DNA from: JAKFEW01 sp036675505
GTDB taxonomy: Bacteria; Cyanobacteriota; Sericytochromatia; S15B-MN24; JAQBPE01
Assembly: GCA_036675505.1 (NCBI GenBank)
Contig: JAKFEW010000104.1
Location: 1 to 28,882, forward strand
DNA: 28,882 bases
Direction of reading: 5' to 3'
Positions 14,749 through 21,715 of the stretch are shown here, piece by piece (position 1 is the stretch's first letter; each line of letters starts with the position of its first letter). The translations under genes and the position numbers were made by a program. The notes below the pieces were generated by a model. It did no database searches, was not told where the DNA came from, and worked only from the letters and a program-made list of their open reading frames with translations.

Positions 14749-15735
14749 TTACCCTAACATCTTCGTGATTGCCCGCTCGAACAGCGTGCGGTGCGCATCG
14801 GGTGGCCAGCGGCCTTCCTTCACGGCGAGATCGACCTCGAGCAGGGCCTCGAGCGCGGCCTCGAGCTGGGCGGCGCGCCAGCCGCGCAGCGCCTCGAGAT
14901 CCTTGCGCACCTTGAAGTCGCTGTTGGATTTGATCTCCTTGGCGATCTGCTGGGCGTTCAGGCCCTGCTCCTGCAACCCCTTGATCTTCGCCCAGCCGCG
15001 CATGATGGTCACGATCATCGCCAGGATCTGGAGCGGGTGCTGGGTGACGAGCCGGTTGCCGAGCGCCACGAGGGCCGCCCCGGCATCGCGGCGGGCCAGC
15101 GCGTCGGTGAGCGCGAAGGTCGCCCCCTCCCCCTCCGCCACGAGCTCGTGCACGAGCGCGACCGAGATGGTCGCGCCCGCGGGCGCAGCCACCGTGAGCT
15201 TCTCGATTTCGCGCTGGATGCGGTAGCGGTCGCCGTTGGTCGCCTCGAGCAACGCCGTGACGGCGTCCCTGGCGATCCGGCGCTGGTGCTCTTGGGCGAG
15301 CTGCTCGACCCAGGGCCCGAGCTGCTCCGCCCGTTGCCACTCCTTGGCCGTGCCGAACTCGCGGACGGCGCCTTTGGCGGCGATCGCCTTGATCAGCTTG
15401 AGCCGGCTGTCGGCCTTGGGGGTGAGGAAGAGCAGGTGCGCGTTCGGCGGCATCCCGCGCTCGAGCAGCGCCTCGAGGTCCGCGACGCCGGGGTCCTCGG
15501 ACTTGCCGGAGAGGTAGGGCGGATCCTTCACCACGACCATCCGCGACCCCGGGCCGAAGGGCACGGTCGTCACGGCCGACACGGCCTGGCCGGCTGATGC
15601 TTCGGGGCCGAGGAAGGTGAGGTTGAAGTCACGCCAGGCCGGGTCGAGGACGGCGTCCTCGAGCTTCTTGCGGGCTTCGGCGATCGCGAAGGCGTCGTCG
15701 CCGTGGAAGAGGTGGACGCGTGCGTCCTTCGACAC
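14749..15735 (-). CDS. holA: DNA polymerase III delta subunit
   Basis: A 328-residue protein of typical length for the clamp-loader delta subunit, which opens the sliding clamp for loading onto DNA. The N-terminus VHLFHGDDAFAIAEARKKLE carries the family's usual 'xGDDxFxxxE' start. It continues with RMVVVKDPPYLSG, the AAA+-like lid region (REFGTAKEWQRAEQLGPWVEQLAQE), the helical NGDRYRIQREIEKL stretch and the C-terminal collar helices (HPLQILAMIVTIMRGWAKIKGLQEQG). The start is GTG at 15735, three bases after the uppS stop, so translation is probably coupled to uppS. There is no Walker A lysine, as expected for delta. Placement next to uppS and the c-di-AMP genes is a lineage-specific linkage. 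Confidence 0.93.
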   Translation of the reverse strand: MSKDARVHLFHGDDAFAIAEARKKLEDAVLDPAWRDFNLTFLGPEASAGQAVSAVTTVPFGPGSRMVVVKDPPYLSGKSEDPGVADLEALLERGMPPNAHLLFLTPKADSRLKLIKAIAAKGAVREFGTAKEWQRAEQLGPWVEQLAQEHQRRIARDAVTALLEATNGDRYRIQREIEKLTVAAPAGATISVALVHELVAEGEGATFALTDALARRDAGAALVALGNRLVTQHPLQILAMIVTIMRGWAKIKGLQEQGLNAQQIAKEIKSNSDFKVRKDLEALRGWRAAQLEAALEALLEVDLAVKEGRWPPDAHRTLFERAITKMLG

Positions 15736-15738
15736 GGT

Positions 15739-16509
15739 TTACTGTGCCGCGGCGACCATGGAGCCCGCCCCCGTGCCGCCGAAGCGGCGCTCGCGCGTCT
15801 GGAAGCTCAGCAGCGCATCGAGGAAGTGGGGCTGGCGGAACTCGGGCCAGAGCGTGTCGGTGAAGTAGATCTCGGTGTACGCGAGCTGCCAGAGCAGGAA
15901 GTTGCTGATGCGCGCCTCGCCGCTGGTGCGGATCATGAGGTCCGGGTCGGGCTGGCCGGCGGTGTAGAGGCAGGCCTCGAGCGCGGCCTCGTCGATCGCC
16001 TCGGCCGCGAGCTCGCCCGCCGCGACCCGCTTCGCGAGCGTCTGGGCGGCCTGGATGATCTCGCGGCGGCCGCCGTAGTTCGCGGCGACGTTCAGCGTGA
16101 CCGCCCGGTTGTGGGCGGTCTTCTCCTCGGCCTCGCGCATCTTGGCCTGCAGCGTCGGCGGCAGGCCCGGCACGTCGCCCACGAAGCGCAGGCGCACGCC
16201 GTTCTTGATCAGGTCGTCGATCTCGCGGTGGATGACCTCCTCGAAGAGCGACATCAAGAAGGCCACTTCCTCCTCCGAGCGCTGCCAGTTCTCGGTGGAG
16301 AAGGCGTAGAGCGTCAGGTAGGGGACGCCGACCTCGCGGCAGAGGCGCAGCAGCACGCGGACCGTCTCGACGCCCGCGCGGTGGCCCTGGAAGCCGCCCA
16401 GCAGCTTGCGCTTGGCCCAGCGGCGGTTGCCGTCCATGATCACTGCGACATGCTGCGGCAGGCGCTCACGGTCGAGGCCGGGCCAGGCGTGCGTCGTCGG
16501 TTCGGTCAT
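15739..16509 (-). CDS. uppS: isoprenyl (undecaprenyl) diphosphate synthase
   Basis: A 256-residue cis-prenyltransferase that elongates farnesyl diphosphate with isopentenyl diphosphate to make the C55 lipid carrier for peptidoglycan and polysaccharide synthesis. All family motifs are present: VAVIMDGNRRWA with catalytic Asp26, GHRAG (42-46), YAFSTENW (68-75), NVAANYGGRREI (140-151) and DLMIRTSGEARISNFLLWQ (190-208), where Arg194 and Glu198 bind diphosphate and Mg. The start ATG at 16509 has AGAGG about 12 bases upstream. The gene sits 20 bases after cdaR and directly before holA in the minus-strand operon. The protein is membrane-associated and cytoplasmic. Confidence 0.97.
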   Translation of the reverse strand: MTEPTTHAWPGLDRERLPQHVAVIMDGNRRWAKRKLLGGFQGHRAGVETVRVLLRLCREVGVPYLTLYAFSTENWQRSEEEVAFLMSLFEEVIHREIDDLIKNGVRLRFVGDVPGLPPTLQAKMREAEEKTAHNRAVTLNVAANYGGRREIIQAAQTLAKRVAAGELAAEAIDEAALEACLYTAGQPDPDLMIRTSGEARISNFLLWQLAYTEIYFTDTLWPEFRQPHFLDALLSFQTRERRFGGTGAGSMVAAAQ

Positions 16510-16529
16510 GGCGGTGTGGGTGCCTCTGG

Positions 16530-16907
16530 TCAGGGCGCGGACGTGGCGAGCTTGACGACTCTAACCTGGTTCACGGATGTGCCCAGGACCTTGAGCCCTT
16601 GCGGCGGAACGACGGTTAACGGTACCAGGTCACCATCCCTGTGTCCAGCCAAATCCGCGATGACGGCGACCTCGTCGGGGGTCAGGCGCTCCACCAGCGT
16701 GCTCGTCCCCTCGATGCGCACCTCGACCCGCGTCGGCGAGACGGTCAGGCCAGGCGCGCCGTTGGTCACGGCGATCGCCGAGAGCACCACGCGCTGCCCC
16801 GGCGGCTGGGCGCCAGTGCGCACGAAGAGCCACAGCACCACCGACATCAGCACGGCGATGACCAGGAACGGCCAGTTGCTTTGCTGGGGTTGCTGCTGCT
16901 GGGACAT
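16530..16907 (-). CDS. cdaR: short YbbR/CdaR-like membrane protein
   Basis: A 125-residue protein. The ATG at 16907, 22 bases after the dacA stop, is preferred because the membrane segment then starts about 10 residues in (NWPFLVIAVLMSVVLWLFV). An alternative ATG at 16955 would overlap dacA by 26 bases; neither has a clear ribosome binding site. After the single membrane helix comes one YbbR-type beta domain (about 40-120: QRVVLSAIAVTNGAPGLTVSPTRVEVRIEG...). CdaR proteins bind and regulate the c-di-AMP synthase CdaA at the membrane, and the placement right after dacA supports this role. Firmicute CdaR usually has several YbbR domains; here only one is present, so the protein is minimal. Confidence 0.82.
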   Translation of the reverse strand: MSQQQQPQQSNWPFLVIAVLMSVVLWLFVRTGAQPPGQRVVLSAIAVTNGAPGLTVSPTRVEVRIEGTSTLVERLTPDEVAVIADLAGHRDGDLVPLTVVPPQGLKVLGTSVNQVRVVKLATSAP

Positions 16908-16929
16908 GAGCGGGCCGCTGGGCGCGCCG

Positions 16930-17820
16930 CTACTTATTGGAGAGCTCTTCGGCATTCGGCTTGCTGCGTGAAACGAACAGCGTGGTCAGGGGCTGGGTGG
17001 AGTTCTGGCGGCGGGCCTGCACGAACGCGCCGACGAGCAGCTCGCGCAGCGCGTCGTCGGTGACGTGGCGGCGCAGCTGGCCGCCGTTCGCCACGGACAC
17101 CGTGCCGGTCTCCTCCGAGACCACGATCGCCATCGCGTCGGTGGTCTCGGTGAGGCCGATCGCCGCGCGGTGGCGCGTGCCGTACTGGCTTTTGCTGCCG
17201 CCGCCCGCGGCCGCGCTCTGGCGCATGCCCTCGGAGAGCGGCAGCACGGCGCCGGCGGCGGCGATGCGGTCGCTCTGGATGATCACGGCGCCGTCGTGCA
17301 GCGGCGAGTTCGGGAAGAAGATCGTGCTGAGCAGCTCGGCCGTGACCAGCGCGTCGAGCGAGGTGCCGGTCTCGATGAACTCGGCGAGGCCGGTGGTGCG
17401 CTCGAGGATGATCAGCGCGCCGATCTTCTGGCGCGAGAGGTACTTCACCGAGGTGACCACCTCGTCGATCGCCCGCGGCGGGCTCACGCTCTTGCGCTGG
17501 AACAAGAGCTCGCCGCGGAAGAGGTCGCCCTGGCCGATGTGGGCCAGCGCGCGCCGCAGCTCCGGCTGGAACACCACAGGGATCGCGACGATGATCATCG
17601 TCGCGGTGCTCTGCACGAGCCAGGTGATGGTGTTGAGCCCGAGGGCGTGCGAGACCAGGTAGGCGAGCAGCAAAAGCAGCATGCCGCGCAGCAGCTGGAC
17701 CGCGCGCGTGCCCTTGATCAGCAGGAAGAAGCGGTAGAGGATGAAGCTGACGAGCAGGATGTCGAGCAGATCCTGCCAGCGCAGGCCGGCGAAGAAGTGC
17801 GCGATGCCGGGCGGCGTCAT
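16930..17820 (-). CDS. dacA: CdaA-type diadenylate cyclase (c-di-AMP synthase)
   Basis: A 296-residue membrane enzyme that condenses two ATP into c-di-AMP. Three predicted membrane helices occupy about residues 17-36, 43-60 and 66-86, followed by the DAC domain with HDGAVII (D176-G-A) and GTRHRAAIG (R216-H-R218), the two signature motifs. The segment between LPLS and GTRHR is about 17 residues (including QSAAAGGGSK), longer than the roughly nine I recall for typical members, so there is a small Gly/Ala-rich insertion near the active site. The ATG at 17820 overlaps the lysA stop in an ATGA junction, giving translational coupling. A cdaR-like gene follows 22 bases later. The product acts as an envelope and osmotic second messenger in other bacteria. 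Confidence 0.95.
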   Translation of the reverse strand: MTPPGIAHFFAGLRWQDLLDILLVSFILYRFFLLIKGTRAVQLLRGMLLLLLAYLVSHALGLNTITWLVQSTATMIIVAIPVVFQPELRRALAHIGQGDLFRGELLFQRKSVSPPRAIDEVVTSVKYLSRQKIGALIILERTTGLAEFIETGTSLDALVTAELLSTIFFPNSPLHDGAVIIQSDRIAAAGAVLPLSEGMRQSAAAGGGSKSQYGTRHRAAIGLTETTDAMAIVVSEETGTVSVANGGQLRRHVTDDALRELLVGAFVQARRQNSTQPLTTLFVSRSKPNAEELSNK

Positions 17821-19172
17821 CGGCCGGCCCTCAGCCGCTCGGGCAGCCGATCGAGCCGGATGAGGTCGTCGAGCGTCTCGCGCTCGACGATCACGTCGGC
17901 CCGGCCCTCGGCCACCAGCACCATCGCGGGCCGGCCGCAGCGGTTGTAGTTGCTCGCCATGGCGTAGTTGTAGGCGCCGGTGGCCCAGACCGCCAGCACG
18001 TCGCCGGCTTCGGCTGCGGGCAGCGCGAGGTCCTTGATGAGGATGTCGCCGGACTCGCAGTAGCGGCCCGCGATCGTGTAGACCTCGTGGTTGCCGGTGG
18101 TGGCCAGGTGGGCGAGCTCCGCGCCGTATTCGGCCCCGTAGGTGATCGGGCGCGGGTTGTCGGCCATGCCGCCGTCCACCGCGAGGTAGGTGCGCACGCC
18201 GGGCACCTCCTTGCGCCCCCCCACGCTGTAGAGCGTGAGGCCGGCCGTGCCCACGATCGAGCGGCCGGGCTCGAGCACGAGCCGCGGGGCCGGATAGCCG
18301 TGGCGCTCGCAGGCCTGGAGCACGCCGCGCGCCGTGCGCGCGACCGCCTCGCCGATCGACGGCGGATCGTCGTCGCCCACGTACCGGATGCCGAGGCCGC
18401 CGCCGAGGTCGAGCTCCGTCGCCACGCGGCCGAAACGGGCGCGGATGTCCGCGAGCAGGCCGACCATCACGTCGGCGGTCTGGGCGTACGGGTCGGCGTC
18501 GAAAATCTGCGAGCCGATGTGGGCTTGCAGGCCCAGCCATTCCACGAGGTCCTGGTCCGCGAGCAGGCGCATCGCCTCGTCGAGCTGGCCGCCTTTGAGG
18601 TCGAGGCCGAACTTCGAGTCTTCCTGGCCCGTGCGGATGAAATCGTGGGTGTGGGCCTCGATGCCCGGCGCCACGCGCAGGAGCACCTGGGGTCGCAGGC
18701 CGGTCTCTCGCGCGAGCCGGATGACCAGCCGCAGCTCGTCGAGGTTGTCGACGTTGATGCGGCCGACGCCGGCGGTGAGGCCCATGCGCAGCTCGTCTTC
18801 GGGCTTGTTGTTGCCCTGCATCACGCAGGCCTCGGCGGGAATCCCTGCCGCGAGCGCCGTGTGCAGCTCGCCGGCGGAGACGACGTCGAAGCCGAGGCCT
18901 TCCTGGTAGCAGAGCGCCATCACGCCCATCACCGCGAGCGCCTTGCTGGCGTAGAGCACGCGACCGCCCGGCGGGTAGTGCGCGGCCAGCGCCTCGGTGT
19001 AGGCGCGGCAGGCGGCGCGGACGGTCGCCTCGTCCATCACGTAGAGCGGCGTGCCGTGCGTGCGGGCGAGCGCGATCAGGTCGCAGCCGCCGACCACGAG
19101 ACGACCGGCCGCCGTTCGGACGGCGGTCAGGGGCCTGAGGCTCTGGTTGGGGGCGGTGGTGGTTTCAGGCAT
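17817..19172 (-). CDS. lysA: diaminopimelate decarboxylase
   Basis: A 451-residue PLP enzyme that decarboxylates meso-diaminopimelate to L-lysine. The PLP lysine is K77 in LYASKALAV. The other family motifs are present: HIGSQI (218-223), DLGGGLGI (255-262) for the PLP phosphate, EPGRSIVG (301-308), and CESGD (372-376) with Cys372/Glu373 that complete the partner active site in the dimer, then GAYNYAMASNYN (399-410). Length is normal with a short N-terminal extension. It is the first gene of the minus-strand operon; its stop overlaps the dacA start by four bases. The leader contains a 10-bp hairpin that includes the only Shine-Dalgarno-like GAGG. Diaminopimelate is also a peptidoglycan precursor, which ties the operon to wall synthesis. 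Confidence 0.96.
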   Translation of the reverse strand: MPETTTAPNQSLRPLTAVRTAAGRLVVGGCDLIALARTHGTPLYVMDEATVRAACRAYTEALAAHYPPGGRVLYASKALAVMGVMALCYQEGLGFDVVSAGELHTALAAGIPAEACVMQGNNKPEDELRMGLTAGVGRINVDNLDELRLVIRLARETGLRPQVLLRVAPGIEAHTHDFIRTGQEDSKFGLDLKGGQLDEAMRLLADQDLVEWLGLQAHIGSQIFDADPYAQTADVMVGLLADIRARFGRVATELDLGGGLGIRYVGDDDPPSIGEAVARTARGVLQACERHGYPAPRLVLEPGRSIVGTAGLTLYSVGGRKEVPGVRTYLAVDGGMADNPRPITYGAEYGAELAHLATTGNHEVYTIAGRYCESGDILIKDLALPAAEAGDVLAVWATGAYNYAMASNYNRCGRPAMVLVAEGRADVIVERETLDDLIRLDRLPERLRAGR

Positions 19173-19181
19173 GACGGCTCG

Positions 19182-19209
19182 CCCGTCCTCATGCGCGCGT
19201 GAGGACGGG
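19182..19209 (-). promoter_or_regulatory. 10-bp hairpin at the start of the lysA leader
   Basis: CCCGTCCTCA (19182-19191) and TGAGGACGGG (19200-19209) form a perfect 10-bp stem with an 8-base loop. On the minus strand it begins at about the predicted transcription start and its 3' arm contains GAGG, 14 bases before the lysA ATG. It could stabilise the mRNA 5' end or mask the ribosome binding site. The pairing is seen; the role is inferred. Confidence 0.5.
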
Positions 19210-19215
19210 TGCCCC

Positions 19216-19224
19216 AGTATACCA
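19216..19224 (-). promoter_or_regulatory. extended -10 promoter of lysA
   Basis: The minus strand reads TGGTATACT, an extended -10 (TGn plus TATACT). There is no recognisable -35. Transcription would begin near 19209, at the foot of the leader hairpin, giving a leader of about 37 bases for the whole lysA-dacA-cdaR-uppS-holA unit. Confidence 0.55.
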
Positions 19225-19284
19225 TGGATCCCACCCGCTCACCCGCCGCAGGGGGCCTGGAACGCGGATTTCGGGCGACGCGTT

Positions 19285-19313
19285 TTGACATTTCGGCGTG
19301 CGCCCGCTACAAC
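19285..19313 (+). promoter_or_regulatory. promoter of yqeY-ribH
   Basis: TTGACA (19285-19290, full consensus) and TACAAC (19308-19313, four of six matches) are separated by exactly 17 bases. The predicted start near 19320 leaves a leader of about 38 bases before the yqeY ATG. Confidence 0.65.
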
Positions 19314-19357
19314 CCATACAGCCCGAAAGCGGGCAGCCCGCAAGCAGGAGATGCCGC

Positions 19358-19807
19358 ATGTCGTTGAAAGCCCGCATCCAGGATGACCTCAAGGCGGCCA
19401 TGAAGGCCGGCGCCACCGACGAACGCGACGCGCTGCGCATGCTCCTCACCGAGCTCCAGAAGGCCGAGAAGGCCGAGGGCCGCGAGCTCGCCGAGGCCGA
19501 CGAGTTGCTGGTCGCAGCCCGGATCGTGAAGCAGACCCGCAACAGCATCGACGAGTACGCCAAGCTCGAGCAGGCCGCCACGGTCTCGAAGCTGGACCGC
19601 GAGCTCGGCGTCTTCATGAAGTACGCGCCCGAACAGCTCGACGACGCGGCGATCAAGGCGATCGTCGACGCCGCGGTCACCGCGTCGGGCGCCGCGGGCC
19701 CGGCCGACATGGGCAAGGTCATGAAGCTCGTCATGCCGCAGGTGCAGGGCCGCGCCGACGGCGGGGCGGTCAACCGCATCGTCAAAGAATCGCTCGCTGG
19801 GAAGTAG
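19358..19807 (+). CDS. yqeY: YqeY-like (GatB/YqeY domain) protein
   Basis: A 149-residue protein of normal length for the stand-alone YqeY family. The start ATG at 19358 follows GGAG (19347-19350). The N-terminal helical half (MSLKARIQDDLKAAMKAG, ERDALRMLLTELQKAE) and the C-terminal half (DDAAIKAIVDAAV, GKVMKLVMPQVQGRADGGAVNRIVKE) match the family that is also the tail domain of GatB amidotransferase. GatB tail domains help bind tRNA in the amidotransferase; the stand-alone protein has no firmly established role. It is followed 9 bases later by ribH, so the two form one transcription unit. It diverges from lysA. Confidence 0.93.
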   Translation: MSLKARIQDDLKAAMKAGATDERDALRMLLTELQKAEKAEGRELAEADELLVAARIVKQTRNSIDEYAKLEQAATVSKLDRELGVFMKYAPEQLDDAAIKAIVDAAVTASGAAGPADMGKVMKLVMPQVQGRADGGAVNRIVKESLAGK

Positions 19808-19816
19808 GAGACCGAT

Positions 19817-20329
19817 ATGCATCACATCCATGGCCATCTGGTCGTCGAGCCCGGCACGCGTTTCGCCGTGGTCATCGCGCGCTTCAACGACCTGATCGGC
19901 ACGCGCCTGCTCGCGGGCTTCGAAGACGCGATCGTCCGCCACGGCGGCGACTCGACGTCGATCGACGTCTACTGGGTGCCGGGCGCCTTCGAGATCCCGC
20001 TGATGGCCCAGACCGTCGCCGAGACCGGCCGCTATTCAGCCGTCACGGCGCTCGGAGCCGTCATCCGCGGCGCGACGCCGCACTTCGATTTCGTGGCCGC
20101 GGAGGCGGCGAAGGGCGTGGCGGCCGCGGCGCTGCGCACGGGCACGCCGATCGTCTTCGGCATCCTCACCACCGATACGATCGAGCAATCGATCGAGCGG
20201 GCCGGCACCAAGGGCGGCAACAAGGGCTGGGAAGCCGGCGTGACGGCGATCGAGATGGCAAATCTCATGAGACACATGAAGCTACCCGCGCTCAAGGCCG
20301 GCGACGGTGGCGGCAAGCGCAAGAAGTAG
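19817..20329 (+). CDS. ribH: 6,7-dimethyl-8-ribityllumazine synthase
   Basis: A 170-residue enzyme of the penultimate riboflavin step, condensing a ribityl-pyrimidine amine with 3,4-dihydroxy-2-butanone 4-phosphate. Motifs are complete: VIARFN (19-24) with the ring-stacking Phe, VPGAFEIP (54-61), GAVIRGATPHFDFV (80-93) with catalytic His89, GILTTDT (115-121) and AGTKGGNKGWEA (129-140). The C-terminus is a basic tail ending GGGKRKK. The start ATG at 19817 has GTAGGAG just upstream, overlapping the yqeY stop region. No other riboflavin gene lies in the window, so ribH stands apart from any rib operon here. The protein normally forms pentamers or icosahedral shells in the cytoplasm. Confidence 0.96.
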   Translation: MHHIHGHLVVEPGTRFAVVIARFNDLIGTRLLAGFEDAIVRHGGDSTSIDVYWVPGAFEIPLMAQTVAETGRYSAVTALGAVIRGATPHFDFVAAEAAKGVAAAALRTGTPIVFGILTTDTIEQSIERAGTKGGNKGWEAGVTAIEMANLMRHMKLPALKAGDGGGKRKK

Positions 20330-20345
20330 CAAGAAGCGGTGCCGG

Positions 20346-20354
20346 TGGTATGAT
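20346..20354 (+). promoter_or_regulatory. extended -10 promoter of hslO
   Basis: TGGTATGAT lies 17 bases after the ribH stop and 24 bases before the hslO ATG, matching the extended -10 form TGnTATNNT. No -35 is visible. The same TGGTAT pattern occurs in front of lysA. hslO can therefore be expressed separately from yqeY-ribH. Confidence 0.5.
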
Positions 20355-20378
20355 TTCCGAGGAGACCGGAGGAGGGCC

Positions 20379-21248
20379 ATGATCCGCGATCACTTGATCA
20401 AGGCGACGGCTGCGGGCGGTCGCATCCGGGCGGTCGCGATCCGCACGACCGACCTCGCCGACGAGGCGCGCGAGCGCCACGAGATGGGGCTCACGGCGGC
20501 ATCCGCGCTCGCCAAGGCGATGACGGGCACCTTGCTGCTCGCCGCGACGCTGCGCAAATCCGGCCGCCTGAACGTTCGCATCGGCGGCGGCGGCCCGATC
20601 GGCGGCATCTTCGTCGACGCCGGCACCGACGGCACGGTGCGCGGCTACGTGGGCAACCCGGCGATCGACCTGCCGCCGCGGCCCGACGGGCTGCTCGACG
20701 TCGGCGGCGTGGTCGGCCGCAACGGCTTCCTGACCGTCACCTACGACATGGGCAAGCGCCCGTACACGGGCACGGTCGAGCTGGTCAGCGGCGAGCTCGC
20801 CGAAGACTTCACGGCCTACTTCGCGCGCTCCGAGCAAATCCCCTCGGCCGTATCGCTGGGCGTCTTCGTCGAGCACGGGCGCATCGTGAGCGCGGGCGGC
20901 CTGCTCGTGCAGCTCCTGCCCGACGCGGGTGACGAGATCGCCGAGCGCCTCGAGCAGACCATTCGCAACCTGCCTTCGTTCACGGCGATGAACCGCGAGC
21001 ACCTGTCGCTGGTACAGGTGCTCGAGCGGGCGCTCGAGGGCTTCGCTGTCGAGATCCTGGAAGAGGACCACGAGGTCCGGTTCTCCTGCCATTGCGATAA
21101 CGAGCGCGTGCTGTCGGCGATCAAGCTGCTCGGCGAGGAAGAGATCCGCGACATGATCGCGGTCGACGGCCGGGCCGAGGTGCGCTGCCACTTCTGCGGC
21201 GAGAAGTACGAGATCAGCCGCGAGGAGCTCGAGCGCCTGGTCAGCTGA
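20379..21248 (+). CDS. hslO: Hsp33 redox-regulated chaperone
   Basis: A 289-residue protein of normal length. The start ATG at 20379 follows the strong GGAGGAGG (20368-20375). The N-terminal core begins DHLIKATAAGGRIRAVAI and continues with ALAKAMTGTLLLAATLRK and VRIGGGGPIGGIFVDAG. The C-terminal redox switch has four zinc-binding cysteines, C237 and C239 (CHC) and C270 and C273 (CHFC), spaced as in the family. In the reduced form they hold zinc and the chaperone is off; oxidation releases zinc, unfolds the linker and activates the chaperone in the cytoplasm. It lies 49 bases after ribH with its own likely promoter. A small hairpin follows its stop. Confidence 0.97.
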   Translation: MIRDHLIKATAAGGRIRAVAIRTTDLADEARERHEMGLTAASALAKAMTGTLLLAATLRKSGRLNVRIGGGGPIGGIFVDAGTDGTVRGYVGNPAIDLPPRPDGLLDVGGVVGRNGFLTVTYDMGKRPYTGTVELVSGELAEDFTAYFARSEQIPSAVSLGVFVEHGRIVSAGGLLVQLLPDAGDEIAERLEQTIRNLPSFTAMNREHLSLVQVLERALEGFAVEILEEDHEVRFSCHCDNERVLSAIKLLGEEEIRDMIAVDGRAEVRCHFCGEKYEISREELERLVS

Positions 21249-21283
21249 GCGGGGCGTCACGGCGGCTGAACCGGCGCCGCGGG

Positions 21284-21301
21284 TATGATGCCTACGGCAT
21301 C
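21284..21301 (+). promoter_or_regulatory. -10 element overlapping a small hairpin before lipoprotein 21305
   Basis: TATGAT (21284-21289) overlaps the stem GATGCC-TAC-GGCATC (21287-21301), which is followed by TTT. The hairpin could end the hslO transcript, while the -10 would start a transcript with a leader of about nine bases and no ribosome binding site for the ATG at 21305. Both readings rest on sequence only. Confidence 0.35.
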
Positions 21302-21304
21302 TTT

Positions 21305-21715
21305 ATGCATCGCCCAGTCGCCCTGTTAGCCGTGGTCGCCCTCGCGGCCGCCTGCGCCCCCGCTGCCCCACCCGCCCTGGTGCCGGGCAACGGGCGCTTC
21401 GTGCTGACGGCGGCGGCGGGCGCGACCGGCCCGGACCTCGCGGGCATGACCGTGGTGGACCAGCCTGCCGCCCAGGCCGCCCAGGCCGTGGACGGCCCGC
21501 AGCCAGGCCCCGTCACCCCGCCACCCACGCCTGCGGCCTCGCCGAGCGAGCCGCCTGCGCCGACGCCCTCGCCCACCGCGACGCCGCGCAGCCGCTCCGG
21601 CGGCGGCGGCTCGCGTCGCGCCACGCCGACGCCCGGGCCGGGCATCGCGCTCGAGGCGGCCGACGGCGGGTTCGCGGACCCTGTGGCGACCGAGGCCGCG
21701 GTGGTGGGGCCGTGA
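21305..21715 (+). CDS. short lipoprotein consisting mainly of a Pro-rich linker
   Basis: A 136-residue lipoprotein with lipobox LAAAC (Cys17). After a short stretch (NGRFVLTAAAGATGPDLAGMTVVDQPA) it is a Pro/Thr/Ser/Ala linker with GGGGSRR in the middle and an acidic-hydrophobic end, with no globular C-terminal domain. No clear ribosome binding site precedes the ATG, so translation may be near-leaderless. Its last codons overlap the GTG start of the next gene in a GTGA junction, so the two products are made together and may act together. It resembles the linker parts of the larger lipoproteins in this window. It could be the remnant of a modular lipoprotein that lost its C-terminal domain, or a small spacer or partner protein. 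Confidence 0.7.
   Translation: MHRPVALLAVVALAAACAPAAPPALVPGNGRFVLTAAAGATGPDLAGMTVVDQPAAQAAQAVDGPQPGPVTPPPTPAASPSEPPAPTPSPTATPRSRSGGGGSRRATPTPGPGIALEAADGGFADPVATEAAVVGP

Noticed and set aside
16930..18540. Long version of the dacA frame (536 residues)
   Set aside because: The part upstream of 17820 is antigenic noise inside lysA in another frame; the family start and the ATGA overlap support the ATG at 17820.
19127..19192. 21-codon upstream frame in the lysA leader, overlapping lysA, with a run of five prolines
   Set aside because: It has an ATG in the hairpin loop but no ribosome binding site of its own; too short to support beyond chance.
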